DNA of 64,000 nucleotides from Gordionus sp. m RMFG-2023 (GCF_954871325.1 NC_088777.1:34759366-34823365); one strand, 5' to 3'. Counted from the stretch's first letter, positions 23,561 through 36,509 are shown. Numbers and translations are program-made. Notes: a model not told the origin generated them from the letters alone.

Positions 23561-25020
23561 CATACTTAATAATATTATATATATATATATTAAAATTTAT
23601 TATAATATCCCCCTTAAAATATATATTTGTTATTAAGTATTGAATATAACTATTGATAAAATCTTTTATTGCCATTTAAAATATTTTTGTAAAACGCCTT
23701 GTTAATAATATAATTTATAATTATATACTAAAATTTATTAAAATTTCTCCCTTAAGATATATATTTGTATTAAGTATTTTATCTATTGATAAAATTTTTT
23801 AATGCTTTTTAAAATAATTAAAAATTTATAAAACGCATACTTAATAATATTATATATATATATTAAAATTTATTATAATATCCCCCTTAAAATATATATT
23901 TGTTATTAAGTATTGAATATAACTATTGATAAAATCTTTTATTGCCATTTAAAATATTTTTGTAAAACGCCTTGTTAATAATATAATTTATAATTATATA
24001 CTAAAATTTATTAAAATTTCTCCCTTAAGATATATATTTGTATTAAGTATTTTATCTATTGATAAAATTTTTTAATGCTTTTTAAAATAATTAAAAATTT
24101 ATAAAACGCATACTTAATAATATTATATATATATATTAAAATTTATTATAATATCCCCCTTAAAATATATATTTGTTATTAAGTATTGAATATAACTATT
24201 GATAAAATCTTTTATTGCCATTTAAAATATTTTTGTAAAACGCCTTGTTAATAATATAATTTGTAATTATATACTAAAATTTATTAAAATTTCTCTCTTA
24301 AGATATATATTTGTATTAAGTATTTTAACTATTGATAAAATTTTTTAATGCTTTTTAAAATAATTAAAAATTTATAAAACGCATACTTAATAATATTATA
24401 TATATATATTAAAATTTATTATAATATCCCCCTTAAAATATATATTTGTTATTAAGTATTGAATATAACTATTGATAAAATCTTTTATTGCCATTTAAAA
24501 TATTTTTGTAAAACGCCTTGTTAATAATATAATTTATAATTATATACTAAAATTTATTAAAATTTCTCCCTTAAGATATATATTTGTATTAAGTATTTTA
24601 TCTATTGATAAAAATTTTTAATGCTTTTTAAAATAATTAAAAATTTATAAAACGCATACTTAATAATATTATATATATATATTAAAATTTATTATAATAT
24701 TCCCCTTAAAATATATATTTGTTATTAAGTATTGAATATAACTATTGATAAAATCTTTTATTGCCATTTAAAATATTTTTGTAAAACGCCTTGTTAATAA
24801 TATAATTTGTAATTATACACTAAAATTTATTATAATTTCTCCCTTAAGATATATATTTGTATTAAGTATTTTAACTATTGATAAAATTTTTTAATGCTAT
24901 TTAAAACAATTATTAAATTTGTAAAACACATGTTTAATAATATTATTATGAATTATATATATTAAAATATATTATATTCTCACCCTTAGATTTATATTTG
25001 TATTAAGTATTTTATATAAC
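23559..25020 (+). repeat. 273-bp dimeric AT-rich satellite, about 5 copies
   Basis: Repeat starts (cgcatacttaat) are at 23559, 23834, 24107, 24380 and 24653, a spacing of 273-275 bp, followed by a diverged end to about 25020. Each unit is two related half-units of about 137 bp: one with cccttaaaatatat and one with ctcccttaagatatat, both ending in a taactattgataaaat-like block. It lies between the MULE gene and the right MULE end, so it may be a subterminal array of that element. Confidence 0.88.
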
Positions 25021-25119
25021 TATTTGTTGTCTTTAATTTTTATTTTTTTAGTGGTATTTTAATTTTTAGCGATTATTACTTTAGCGATTTAGGACGGGAA
25101 CCTATTTTTTTACCTGCAA

Positions 25120-28100
25120 ATGTTAGCAAATGAACCTTTAAATCTGGAAAATGGTACCTTTTTTTCTTAAGTAATATATAATTTATTAATTTAAAAGATA
25201 TATCGAGAATTATTAATATCCTAAATCAATTACAAAAGGTACCAGATGCACCAGTTCAAAAATTAATATCTTTAGAAAGTGTATTAAAGAGTGATTTTTT
25301 TAATGCTGTGAGAGAGGTGTATGAACACGTTTATCATACTGTAGATATTGAAGGGAGTCCAGAAATAAGAGCAAATGCAACAGCTAAAGTAATTTTTAAC
25401 TTTTTATAACTATTATTTATGCATATATTTATATGACAATAACTTCTAATTCCTTATAATTTAGAGTCAATGATGTTAGCTTTGAGATCTTTGGTTTATC
25501 TATATATAAATTATAATAAACATTATATAATGGTATAATTTATTTTTAATTTTAGCAATAAATAAAGAAAATGATTAAGTTGTATAAAAGATAGAAAGGT
25601 CAATTTATTTATAGCTGATTTTCAACTAATGTGATTTTATTATGTCTATTAATAAACTATATATTCATCATGAACAATTTAAATCATAAATTTTAAGTAC
25701 TATAGTTGTAAATTTAAAAAATTCAAATATTATGATTAACAAATCACAAAAAAATTGTGAATCTAATTTTAAAATTATGATGTGTCTTATTTAAATTCAA
25801 AATCAAATCATAACCTACTTAAAAATTTCTCCTTATTTTATCAAAATTTAGCATTCTTAGCCATGTTTGTTAGCTCCCTACTCATTTCTCACATTAGGAG
25901 TCTCCCACAATTTTTTCCTTAACATGCACAGAACTAGTGTTGTTAAATAGCCCAATTTTTAAAAATTTAGACAAAATATATTATGCAAACTTGGGAGTTT
26001 TGCTCATAAGTGACAGAAAAGTTTATTAACAAATTCTCTAGACTTGCCTAATATTTTTTGGCCAAAATTGAACTTGCCATTTTTTAAAAATTAAGCCAAT
26101 TAACAACATTACAAAGAACTCTACAACAAACAATTTGCTCTCATATATTATTAAATGAATAATAATTATTTTTATAATTAACTTAAAAAGAGATATCAAT
26201 ATATATGTCTAGTTTATTTAATAAAAAAAAAAAGAATTGTTTAATTAAAAAATGAGAATTGAGAAAATATTTTAGAACCCTCCTCCTTCTATTATAGGCT
26301 GGTTTTTAAATTATAATGATAAATATGTTTTAAACTATAACATGATACAAATACAACATTTTTTATTAATTCTGTACTTAAAGCAAAAGAATAATTGTTT
26401 GATAATATTACTAACTTTTAAATTGATATCTTTAAAGAAGTCATCTCATCAATATTGCTGATTTTTAGCATTGTTTAAGAAAAAAAATTAGATAACACAA
26501 ATCATTAAAAAATTAAGCTAGTGCTGTAAACGTTACTTCAAAAAAGAACACATTACTTTTTACATAAAAAACACATTACTGTTACTCATTACCTTGCAAA
26601 AAAAATATAATAAAATTATACAAAGATAATATATTATAAGATGAGATCTTTTTATAATAATTTTTTTTACTTATTTATAACAATAATTGATATTCAAATT
26701 TTGGTCAGATAAACAAGAGAGTGCTCCCACATCATTTGCCATGTTAAAGGCACATTCGTTCAGCTAGTGCAGAGGATGGGAGGGGTGTATTATATTTATA
26801 AAAATTTAAATTGAGGAAGAAATTAATTTTTATTTTGAAAAAAGCTTAGATCATCTTCAAAAGTCAAAATATTTTTATCTTTATTGGAAAATAAACTGGT
26901 ATGTATGTTTGTTTTTAAAGGAATCAAAATCTGTTTTTTCTTTGTCAAGATGTATTCGCAAGCTGGAAATAAGTTCAAGCTTTCTACCTTGTAGCGGGTG
27001 AATTATTGCAAATTCAGGTTTGGTTCGGATTCCTGTTTAAATAAATATATTTAAAAAAAAATAACCATTAATATAAATTATCTCAAAAAAATAATATAAG
27101 ATCAATAAACTTTAACCGTCCAATATTTAAAAAATACTATAAAATCAAAAAACGTTAACATAAAATATTATTTAAAAAATATATCTAACAAAATCTATAA
27201 AATAAATTTTTAAATGATAAATTCCTCTCAAATATATAATAAATTAATATCAAATAAATAATAAATTAATCTCAAATAAATAATATATTTATTAATTTGT
27301 AAAATAGAATATACAGTAAAAATATGATTTGTTGTAACACTTTCCATAATGTGAAAAAACATTCTTATATAATTCCATAATTATTGTAAAAACTTGTTGA
27401 GATTTTTTTAAAAAACCTTTAAAAACTTGAAAAAGATTATTATTTTTAAAAACTTCCGGTAATTTTACTTAAATTAAAACTTTTGCGACAATTTTAATTT
27501 TAAACTTCTAATAATTTTTCATAAGTTATAAATTTTTTCCGATTTAAAACTATATATTTCTATTTTTTAAATGTCAAATTTTACTATCGCTAGTATTTTG
27601 AATCTATCTTTAATTTCAGGTTTGTTAATGTAATATTCGATTATTTAAATTATATATATATAATTTTAGAAATCTGAAATAGAGCAAGGATAATTAGTGA
27701 AAATTATCTAAATATCATATTTTTACCACCCTATTTGCCAAAATTAAATTCGATTGAGAATTTTTTCAGAATTATTAAAAATCAATACCGATCGAATTCT
27801 TCTAAACCCATTAACCGAATAGAAGTTATTGAATTGTTAAGAGTGTTTTGAGCAGTTATTTTACATACAATTTTTCAAATTTTTATTCTCACACCACAAA
27901 GTTCAATGAAGATGAAATTTGATGCATTTCTTTAAACAATTGAATTAATTGATTTGTATTGTGTAATATTTTATAATGGTTTTTTTTTATTTTGGTGTCT
28001 CGAATTGATCATAAAAAAATCTAAATAAGAATTATCTGAAAACCCTAAATTCCAATTTTCACTCATGTTTATTAAGAAATTATACAAATTTCTTATCCCG

Positions 28101-31100
28101 ATTTCCATTCTTTAGATAACTAAAAGTAATTAATATATTGTAATAATATTTTAGATTTAAAATAATTTATGTATTTTCGTAGAAATTTTTTTTTTAAATT
28201 CTCATTTTCCCACTTAAATTTATGTCCAAAACATAAATATACTATATTCGATTCATAATTTTGACGTTAGCCTTCATTAAAGTTTAAAAACTTATTATTA
28301 AAAATTTTGTCAAAATGTTTTTTACAATAATTATGGAAAGTTATTTAACTATATAAGAAAGTTTTTCACATTATGGAAATGTGTTACAACAAATCATATT
28401 ATTACTGTATTGCCGAAATAATAAATTCACCCAGCCTACCACTATAACACATTGCCGAAAAAACAGGCAATGTACATATTGCCGAAAATAACACATTGAA
28501 GCTAAAAATATACATAAATTTTAATATGATTGTGTACAAAATTACAATAAAAATATATAATTAATTTAATCTTTATTTATTATTTGATACAATATGTTTT
28601 ATTTCCATGGCGATTGATTATGCCTTTTTTGGATTTATGAATATTGTGAGTTCTTTTAAAATATTAAATTTTTTCCACATTCTTTTTGAGTATGATGATT
28701 TAGAAGTTTAATAACCTATAATATAAATGAAGGAACGCAACAAACAGTAAATGCTCCCTTTGTAGAAGTCTTACGCAAATAGACAAAAAATAAAATTTTA
28801 GCTCAATTTATCAAGGCATCTACTAAAAGTAGTTAATTGATTGGAACTCCAAATTTTGATCAAATTAGGGTGTCCAATTTAACAAGAGTCCGGATTAAAC
28901 CGGTTTGATTTTTTTACCGTTGTTACTCATACGAAAACTAAATTATTCGATTCAAAATTTAAAAATTGAATATGAATATTTAATTATTCTAATTTTTTAT
29001 AGGCTTATTCAATTCTACTTCTAAGAGATCCTTAAAATACTTAAAAGTTGTCACTAGTTACAATGATTGATTGATAGGAAGCGTCACCACCAATTGTTTA
29101 AATTATTTTATAAATCATAGACTCCAATTTTTTAAAAATTTTTATTTTTACACTTAAAAATTGAAGGCAACTGTAGCCTCGTTTGCCGCTAGCGAGGGTC
29201 TATCTCACCCCCGGGTCGTCGAGTTGCCCAAAACAGCCGAAGGATTGGGATTCAACATAATGGGAGGCCAAGAACAAGCTTCCCCCATATTCATATCCAG
29301 AATCATTCCCGGGGGAGTAGCTGACAAACACGCCCTTATCAATTCGAAAGAAACCAAAGGTGACGGCGGCCTCAAAAGAGGAGATATGCTGATAAGCATC
29401 AACGGAATAGTTATGAATTATTATTATATTATATATCAGGCGCGTATGCAGAAATTTGCTATGGGGGGGGGGGGGGTTAAATTAATTTTTTTAGAATTAT
29501 TCTAGGAGTTATTTAAGATCCTAAGTTTCAGAAATTTATTAGGACACCTATAAAATGACAATAATGATAAAATAAATGTATATAATCTGAGTATCTTTGT
29601 AAAAAAAGGATATATGTTTATAAACATTTAAAATTTGATAATTTAAATTATATTTTAAAAATAAATGTTGGAAATATTGATTAATGCACAAATATATTCA
29701 TATAAATTATTGCATGTATTTTAACTTACAAAGCATTAAAAAAATATGGTGTATTAAAAAATGGGAAATATAATTAAGGAATTTAATCTTCAATAGGATT
29801 GATTTCAATAGCTTCATCAAGGCTTGGTCTCTCCCTATGTATAGTTATTCAATTTATTTTCAGAGGCAGTACTTGTCAGTAGTGTAGTTAAAAGGCTAAT
29901 ATGAAACGCTAAAGTTTGGATATCTAATATTTTTTATGACTAAATATTGAGTTAGCCGTTTTTAAAAATCGAGTCATTTAACAACACTATTTCTCAGGTA
30001 TGTTTTTATTCTTGTTAAAAAATAAAATTTTATTTGTATTAATGGGTAGAGTTAATAAAATATTTAATCATTTTAATATATTTTAGAAAAATAGTCTATA
30101 ATGTCATTTTTTGGAATATTATCAACCAATTTAACCTTTTATATCATTATTTGCATTCAGCTATGGATTAAAATCCTCACAATAAAAATCTCCCGAATTT
30201 GGGCTGTGCCGATATTTAGCGTTTTCTAAAAATATCGGATCGGGCCGATATCTGAAAAAACCAGATCCGATCTTTTTACTTTTCTTTTTTTATTATATTA
30301 TGTTATGTACATTTATTTTACATTATTATAATATTTTCTAAATAATTTTTTTTAAACAATGCTAATGCACAACACTCTCTAAATTTTATTTCTTTTTTTA
30401 AATAGATTTATAGTATTTTAAAAGTTTTTTTTATAAATATAGAAAGGAACATCCAAAGTTTTATTATTTTAAATCTTTTTAAATAATAGAATTTTATTAA
30501 TTATACTTTAAATAAAAGAATATTTTTAAATATGGTATCTGAATTATGGAAATATTTTACAAAAGATAAAGATAATTTTGCAAAATGCGTTTTCTGCGGA
30601 ATCATCTGAGTCTGCCTTCAGTACGGCAAGGATATAGATAGTCCATATCTTAGAAGCCTATTGCCAGAAAATCTAGAGGATCTCAACATTAAAATGAAAT
30701 TTTTTTAAAAAAAAATCCGGGTCGGGCTGTATATTTTTAAACCAAATATTTGAAATCGCCATTATTAGCTATAAAAATCAAAAATAAATAAAATATATTT
30801 TAAAAAAGGGCCGTGCCTAAAAATAGCCGGGCTGTAAAATTTTTGAAAAAAAATCCGGGTCGGGCCGTTCATATGCTACCTCTGCAGATCTCAGGCTCTC
30901 CTATTTATTAAAAAAATCGAATATATTATAATTTTATATATTAAATATTACCATTTTATAATTCATACCAACATAAAATGGATATATTATTAAGTAAAAT
31001 TTTTTTTAATTATAGTTTTAATTATAAAAATAAAAAAATTAAATTAAATGCATTATTCGATTTTTTGCATAAATAATATTGATTTCTTAATTACATTTGG

Positions 31101-33065
31101 ATCAAAGGGAGGTGATGAAAAATCAGTATAAATATGGGGTCGGTATCGGATCGGTTTTGATGCAATGTCGGAATATATCGGATCGGATCGGTGAAAAATA
31201 TGTGGATCGGCACAGCCCTATGCCAAATATATATTTTTTTAAGATTTGAAAAAGATTTGTAATCTGCAGTAATAATAATTGCAAATTTGTAAGTGCTGCT
31301 TTATTAATCGCAATTTTTGTTATCCAAAGAGGAATATAAAGAGTTATTTTATAGTATTCTTCTATATTAATATTGGAACGATGGATTTGCTTTGCTGCTA
31401 GTTGAAGTAGGCAAATATTAAAGTTATAGGGCTCTGCTTTTGACTCGTTTAATATAATTTATGAAATTCGTCCTACATTGGCCCTAATTTCCTTAAGCTT
31501 GAATATAATTTTTCCAAGTATTCTCATAGTTTCAATCAAATCGAAGCTATTTAGTTTTGCAGTGAAAAATTTTCAAATTATTTGGTGGGAAATTTTAAAA
31601 TGGTAGATAAATATAACGCCAAGGAAAATTTAAATCGATATTAATTCATAGAATAAATTAGTAGCATACTTATTTTTGCCGTGAATGTGATAAATAAATG
31701 TAAATTGGAATATATATGCGATAATAGGCGGGAATGATTATTATAAAAATAAATTAATAATCATTAAACAATAAAAAAATATTTTAGTCGACATCTGGAT
31801 TTTTTACTGAGGGTGGAGTGTTCATATCACTTTTTTGGCTAATATCGAGGTGGTGTATTAATGCAATTTTTAAATTAAAAAATTCGAAAATATGCAGGCC
31901 AAGGTTTAAGAATAAAAATTCAGCCCATCCATAATTATATAATAAGATTACGTCAAGCAGCTTAGAAAAATTAATAATTTATATTTTTAAAACATTCATA
32001 TAAAAAATTAGTCAAGTTTAATAATATATAAATAAATTTTAATATGTTTTGCTGCTTCCTCTTGAACATTTAAAAAAAAGAAACAAATTTTTGTGCCAAA
32101 GAGCATTCGCTTTTTATGCCTCCTCCAATATGGAAAGTAGGTAACGCAAATAAAATTGAAGTTTTAAAAATTGCAGTGTCGGATCTCTGCCTTTAACTTT
32201 CAGATAGGATTTGCATGTTTGAATTAATAAAAAAATTTTGAATTAAAATTATGATCTAAATTAATTCTCTATTTTGCTTTAAATGATTTATTATTTTTGT
32301 TATTTTTGTTTTAAAATAATATTTTTGCATAAATTAATTGCTAAATTACTTTAAATAATAATAAAAATTATATATTCAGAATGTAAAATTATAAATGTAA
32401 ATATTGATAACATGATAAAAATGTAAAATACTCTTAAGTCAATTCAATATTGCTAATTAAGCAATGTCTTATTTACAAATTTTATAGAAAAACAGATTTT
32501 TTTAATGTAACAAAATGAATATTATCCCCAGGTCATATTTTTAGGATTATTTTTATTTTATTATAAAATAATTTAAATCAAAAAATTGAATTTTTATAAA
32601 ATTTTATATAAAAATCATAATTTTTGTCAACCCTACTTTCCCATTTTCATTTCAAAACATTCTGAGAATCTAAAATGTTTTGCAAGGACCTTAAAAGTTC
32701 TAGAAAATATGAATTTTTTATTCCGAAATTATCTGTATACTTGAAAAGTCATTCATCCAAAATTATTATTTAAGAGGGGTCCTTATCTGTAATGTTAAAT
32801 TTATATTTAAAGGGTTTTAATATCGAAATTCATTTTTTCCCTTTTTTATTTTAGAGCGTTGAGGGTGACACTCACGAGAAGGCTGTTGAATTGTTAAAAG
32901 CTGCAAAAGGTATTTAGCATATTAATATTGTTATTCTTCCTATATTTCGAAAAAATATTTTGATTAAATTTTTTTTTAAATTAAAAAACAGGCAGCGTCA
33001 AATTAGTGGTTTGCTTCACGCCTAAACTATTAGAAGAAATGGAAAGAAGATTCAGCAAACGATAA
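25120..33065 (+). CDS. lin-7: LIN-7 polarity scaffold (L27-PDZ), 5 exons, complete
   Basis: LIN-7 is a cytoplasmic adaptor that joins MALS/CASK/Mint-type complexes through its L27 domain and binds C-terminal tails of membrane proteins through its PDZ domain. Exons read directly: 25120-25153, 25198-25388, 29167-29409, 32855-32909, 32992-33065, all GT-AG with matching phases, giving 198 residues (vertebrate LIN7 about 197). The L27 part (about residues 10-65) ends in the family block [15 protein letters not shown]. The PDZ has the GLGF loop at 101-104 and the class-I helix histidine at 163 (THEKAVELL). The ATG at 25120 fits because [12 protein letters not shown] aligns with the vertebrate N-terminus once a 44-bp intron is removed. 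Introns 2 and 3 (about 3.8 and 3.4 kb) carry a Tc1-like element and hAT elements. Odd points: exon 3 is about half G+C, and about 11 residues ([11 protein letters not shown]) are inserted before GGLKRGD. Identity is very secure. Confidence 0.95.
25935..26111. mobile_element. hAT MITE in lin-7 intron 2
   Basis: A 177-bp element with ends TAGTGTTGTTAAATAGCC and TAATGTTGTTAATTGGC (reverse strand), roughly 30-bp inverted repeats. It is flanked by cacagaac and caaagaac, a one-mismatch 8-bp duplication as expected for hAT. The tips match the 9.2-kb foldback. Confidence 0.85.
27314..28407 (+). mobile_element. Tc1/mariner element, degenerate, in lin-7 intron 2
   Basis: Inverted ends begin CAGTAAWAATATGATTTG and are flanked by TA on both sides (27312-27313 and 28408-28409), the Tc1/mariner target. 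Near 27725-27830 a + strand reading gives [15 protein letters not shown] followed by RIIKN, the region around the last catalytic residue of Tc1-type DDE transposases. The rest of the coding region is not readable, so this is a dead or non-autonomous copy. Confidence 0.85.
29439..29500. repeat. Transposon tip with poly-G run in lin-7 intron 3
   Basis: Starts caggcgcgtatgcagaaatttgc, followed by a run of G. This resembles tips near 3160 and 34865 (aggcgtagccagaattt followed by a G- or C-rich stretch). Only this end was recognised. Confidence 0.45.
29880..29989. mobile_element. hAT MITE in lin-7 intron 3
   Basis: A 110-bp element with ends TAGTGTAGTTAAAAGGCT and, on the other strand, TAGTGTTGTTAAATGACT. 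The flanks cttgtcag and tttctcag match at 6 of 8 positions. The tips belong to the TAGTGTTGTTAA group seen elsewhere in the window. Confidence 0.75.
30200..31220. mobile_element. Internally deleted BED-finger hAT derivative in lin-7 intron 3
   Basis: Ends read GGGCTGTGCCGAT inward from both sides. Inside, near 30532-30710 on the + strand, a reading starts [19 protein letters not shown] (half a BED zinc finger) and runs on to [17 protein letters not shown] (hAT C-terminal dimerisation tail). The catalytic middle is absent. No clean target duplication is left. The copy at 48485-49179 has the same structure. Confidence 0.8.
31221..32854. other. Rest of lin-7 intron 3, nothing recognised
   Basis: AT-rich intronic DNA. 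I saw no domain-like reading frame, long inverted repeat or tandem array. Confidence 0.5.
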
Positions 33066-33174
33066 AACATTTTTATAATTTTTTTTAAAAATTCAAGATA
33101 TGAGAAATTCGTCACAAATAATTTTTATTGATTTATATAAATAATTATTATTTATTTTTTTGTAATTTTATTTA

Positions 33175-33180
33175 AATAAA
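33175..33180 (+). promoter_or_regulatory. Candidate lin-7 polyadenylation signal
   Basis: An AATAAA hexamer lies 110 bp after the lin-7 stop codon. In such AT-rich DNA the hexamer is common by chance, so only its position supports it. Confidence 0.4.
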
Positions 33181-34860
33181 ACTAATATTTTCGATATTTT
33201 TTATTTAAATTATTTTTTAATCATATAAAATGACGTTGCTATCTTCATATATCTTTAAAATATCTAATTTTCCCCAAAATTAATTTTTTAAATATAATTT
33301 ACCAACTTTAAATTAAATTACACAAACATGTAGTACTAATGATATTCATATCAAAACCTGCGCTCGAAATTGTAGGCTTGGCTTAGCCTGGATTTTAAAA
33401 AGAGTTGCCATTTTTTTAAATTTGGTAATTTTAAATAATTTTGGCTTATTTTATCATTGGTTATTAGTTTAATATAAGAAATAGCATGATTTCTTAAAAA
33501 ATTTAATTATAAAGAAAATTATAATATATATTTATATTTTAAAAATAACACCACTATAAATAAAATAATTAGTAATTCTATTCAAATTTAAATGTTTTAT
33601 TAGTCATTATTTAATATTTCCCCTTCTAGGCGAGTTCTCGCTTGAATCTCCAATTTAATCAGCACCATGAGCAAAGCGCTCTTAAAGGTCAAATAATATG
33701 TTTACCTCTGCATCATCTGGGGAATTTTCTCTTTGCACACGAACTCTCCAAAGAATTCTCATATGATACGTTCAAATTAGTTAGTTATAAACCTTTTTCC
33801 ACCACTTTATATCCGATTCTCAGGGAAAAATTATCAGGAAAATAATTATTTAGGGAAATAAAATTCTGTAGAATAAAATCCCTTATTTTTTTTAGATCCT
33901 AGAAAAGGTATTTTTATTTGAGAATCAACAAAATAGAAAATAAACTTAAATAATATTTTGACAATAAACACAGATTAATGTTCAACGTATTTATAAAAGT
34001 ATAATTGTGATAATCAATAGCATAACTAAGGAAGAAGGTTCAAGTTCCCTGAAAAATTTGAAGAGTACCCTGAGAATTTTTAAAATACTTAAAATAAGGT
34101 TATTTTCAAAAATTCAGAAATCTTAATAAAAAATTGAGCCCCCTTAGATTGTAAAGGCTAGTGAAGCCATTGTTGATAATGGATATCGTAATTTGAATAT
34201 TATTTTATCGTGCTAGAAATAATGTATTAATTTGAATAGTAATCAATATTATAATTTAATATTGTAGTTATTATATTTATTATATGAAACAATTTACATG
34301 AAGTTTTATGAATTATTCGTAGACGGTTTTTGTTCTATAAAGAATGATTATATATTTTTTATATATTTCTCTTTTTATAATAATTATTTATTGACTTAAT
34401 ATTTTAATAAATTAATTATTTATCCATAATTCATTTATCTTAATTTTTATTAATTGTTTAGTTTTAATGATTTTCTCTCGCTGCGAATTTGTAAATGCAA
34501 ATCATTTTGTATATATCGCCATGAATTTGAAATTATTTTCGATAAATCCAAAGTAAAATAATTTTTTTTTAAAATAAATACACATTGTGGTTTTGATAAT
34601 TAATATGATTTAACATAATTTACAAAAATAAAATTTGGAATTAGTTACTCTATATCTGTTTGTATGATGCATCAGAACATTAAAAGATTTTTATGAACAT
34701 CGTTATGTAATTATATATTGCCAGTATTCTCAATGAAATGATTGTATATGCTCATAGTTGTAAAAAATAATCTTTGCATGAATTAACAAATGCATATTGT
34801 GGTAATGATTTAATATATATTTTGAAATGATACATCAAACATCTTCTAAAGATTTGCAGG
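33181..34860. other. Downstream of lin-7; one short unassigned ORF
   Basis: Mostly AT-rich spacer. A 67-codon + strand frame at 33642-33845 has ordinary composition but no family match that I recognise, and may be chance or a transposon scrap. Near 34135-34160 there is a diverged tip of the GTCGCTAGCC transposon family. Confidence 0.35.
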
Positions 34861-34960
34861 AACATTATAGGCCATAGGCGTAGCCAGAATTTTACTAGGG
34901 TGGAAGCAGCGTCTACATAAGCCGGGGGGGGGGGGATAGGATGTTAATGATAGTCACTAC

Positions 34961-36204
34961 CAGGGATCCAAACCGAAACAAATATATGTTCAGGTTCGGA
35001 TAAAAATTACGGTCCAGGTTCGGTTCGCAAAAAATAAATATTTCGGTTCGAACCTCTAAAAACAGGTTTGAACATTTTTGTATTCAAATCTACATTCGAA
35101 TTATGTATAGGGTGGTATATTTTTTATTTCATCATTAAAATAAACATAAAACATTCATTTTTATTAATTGCAGATTATAAATTATATTTTAATTATAAAT
35201 AATACAAATAAATATCAATTATTAATTTTAATATGAACAATATTTAACTTTATTTACTTTAAAAAATTTTATTAGACCGCACAATTATTATATTTTCAAG
35301 ATTTCACTCAGATTACATCTATAAAGAGATAGTATAAATTTAATTGTTGAAAAACATCTTTACATACTAACTTGGGTAGCTGGAACTGCCAGTATATTAT
35401 CAAACAATTTACATAATTCTGGGCATCGATTACTATGATTTCTCCAAAGGTTTAAAATATTCATAGTTTTATTTAACCTAAGTTCTTTAGAAAAATTAAC
35501 TACAATATTTATTTTTTTGATTATATTTTACCATATACTTAAGGCTTATTCTGCAACATTCGATTAAATATTTTGAGAATTAATTTTAATTTTACCCACG
35601 TCATCTAATATAGGATCAAGATTTTTTTTTTAAACCATAACATCAACTAATTTGAATGGTCTGCCATTAAAAGTGACCAACTCAATACAAGCATCGAATT
35701 ATTTTTTATTTAGTTTTACTGATATTGTTTGTTCTTATTGTGATATTTTGTTAATTTTATCGAATTCTAGATGGTGGTTTCTTTTTATATGACATTCAAG
35801 ATTTATGATGGCCTTTCATATTTATTTGAATTACATTTTGATAAGTCATTTATAATACTATAAGTAAATAATTTATATATTGAATTTAATTTTCTCTAAA
35901 CATTATAATTTATAAACTTAAAATATTTAAATAAAATGGCAATATACTAAAGTTTATAAAAATTATGACTGACACATTGATAATAATCTTTAAAACAATT
36001 CAAATATAATTATAATTTTTTCAATAAACTAGTAATAAATAACTTACATATTATTTTATAGGCATATTTATGAGGCTCAAACCGGTTCAGAGGCATTTTA
36101 GCGGTTCGGTTCAGGTTCGGCTAGAAATTAATTTAGCGGTTTAGGTTCGATAAAAAATACCGGTTTTTAGCAGTTTAACGGTTCAGGTTCGGTTTGGATC
36201 CTTG
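34961..36204 (-). mobile_element. Internally deleted hAT with perfect target duplication
   Basis: Ends CAGGGATCCAAACCGAA and (reverse strand) CAAGGATCCAAACCGAA, flanked by gtcactac on both sides. Minus-strand readings give CHIKRNHHLEFDK (BED-finger end), ELVTFNGRPFKLVDVM and, near 35340-35480, ILNLWRNHSNRCPELCKLF then ILAVPATQVS, a hAT C-terminal region. The large middle is missing and stops are present, so it is non-autonomous. Confidence 0.88.
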
Positions 36205-36296
36205 GTCACTACCTTAAGGTAATACCTATCAAATTTGTATTTTGTTTATTTTTCATTTGGATATGCACTACCAAATTTATTTACGATTTTTGGAAA

Positions 36297-36371
36297 GCCT
36301 CTGTGGCCTAGTCGGTAAGAGCGTCACTTACCAATCCGATGGTTATGGGTTCGAATCCCAGCAAGGATCAT
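36297..36371 (+). repeat. tRNA-derived SINE head or tRNA pseudogene
   Basis: Has good RNA polymerase III boxes: A box TGGCCTAGTCGG and B box GGGTTCGAATCCC with a paired T-arm. The anticodon arm does not pair well (loop CTTACCAA), and the acceptor ends do not match, so it is unlikely to be a working tRNA. A similar head is at 51420. Confidence 0.6.
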
Positions 36372-36509
36372 CGACCACGTTATTCCTTTTTAATATATGT
36401 TAAATAATAATGGTCTTATTACATTTTAATAATATTTAGTCGGAATTTAGCAAATTTGGTTGGTATTTAGAAAATTGCTATACGTTGACTTGGTAGTGAC
36501 TATCATTAA

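Larger units (their letters stand above)
19475..25089 (+). mobile_element. MULE-type DNA transposon with short inverted ends
   Basis: The FLYWCH-MULE gene is flanked by inverted matches. The left end, 19475-19502, reads ATCGCTAAA-N5-AATCGCTAAAAA. The right end, 25061-25089, is its reverse complement with a few changes. The match may extend weakly outward through a GGTTC block, so the tips are not exact and I could not find a clean 8-10 bp target duplication. The interior holds the transposase gene, a copy of a dispersed repeat (about 23095-23560) and a dimeric satellite. The right end lies about 30 bp before the lin-7 start codon. Confidence 0.6.
34948..36505. mobile_element. TTAA-flanked MITE, split by a hAT insertion
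   Basis: TGATAGTCACTACC at 34948-34961 and its inverse GGTAGTGACTATCA at 36492-36505 are each bordered by TTAA. The hAT at 34961-36204 with its target duplication has split it; without that insertion the element is about 310 bp. It contains the tRNA-like head at 36297. TTAA borders suggest piggyBac mobilisation. Confidence 0.75.

Noticed and set aside
36297-36371. Functional tRNA gene
   Set aside because: Pol III boxes are good, but the anticodon stem and acceptor ends do not pair, so a SINE head or pseudogene is more likely.
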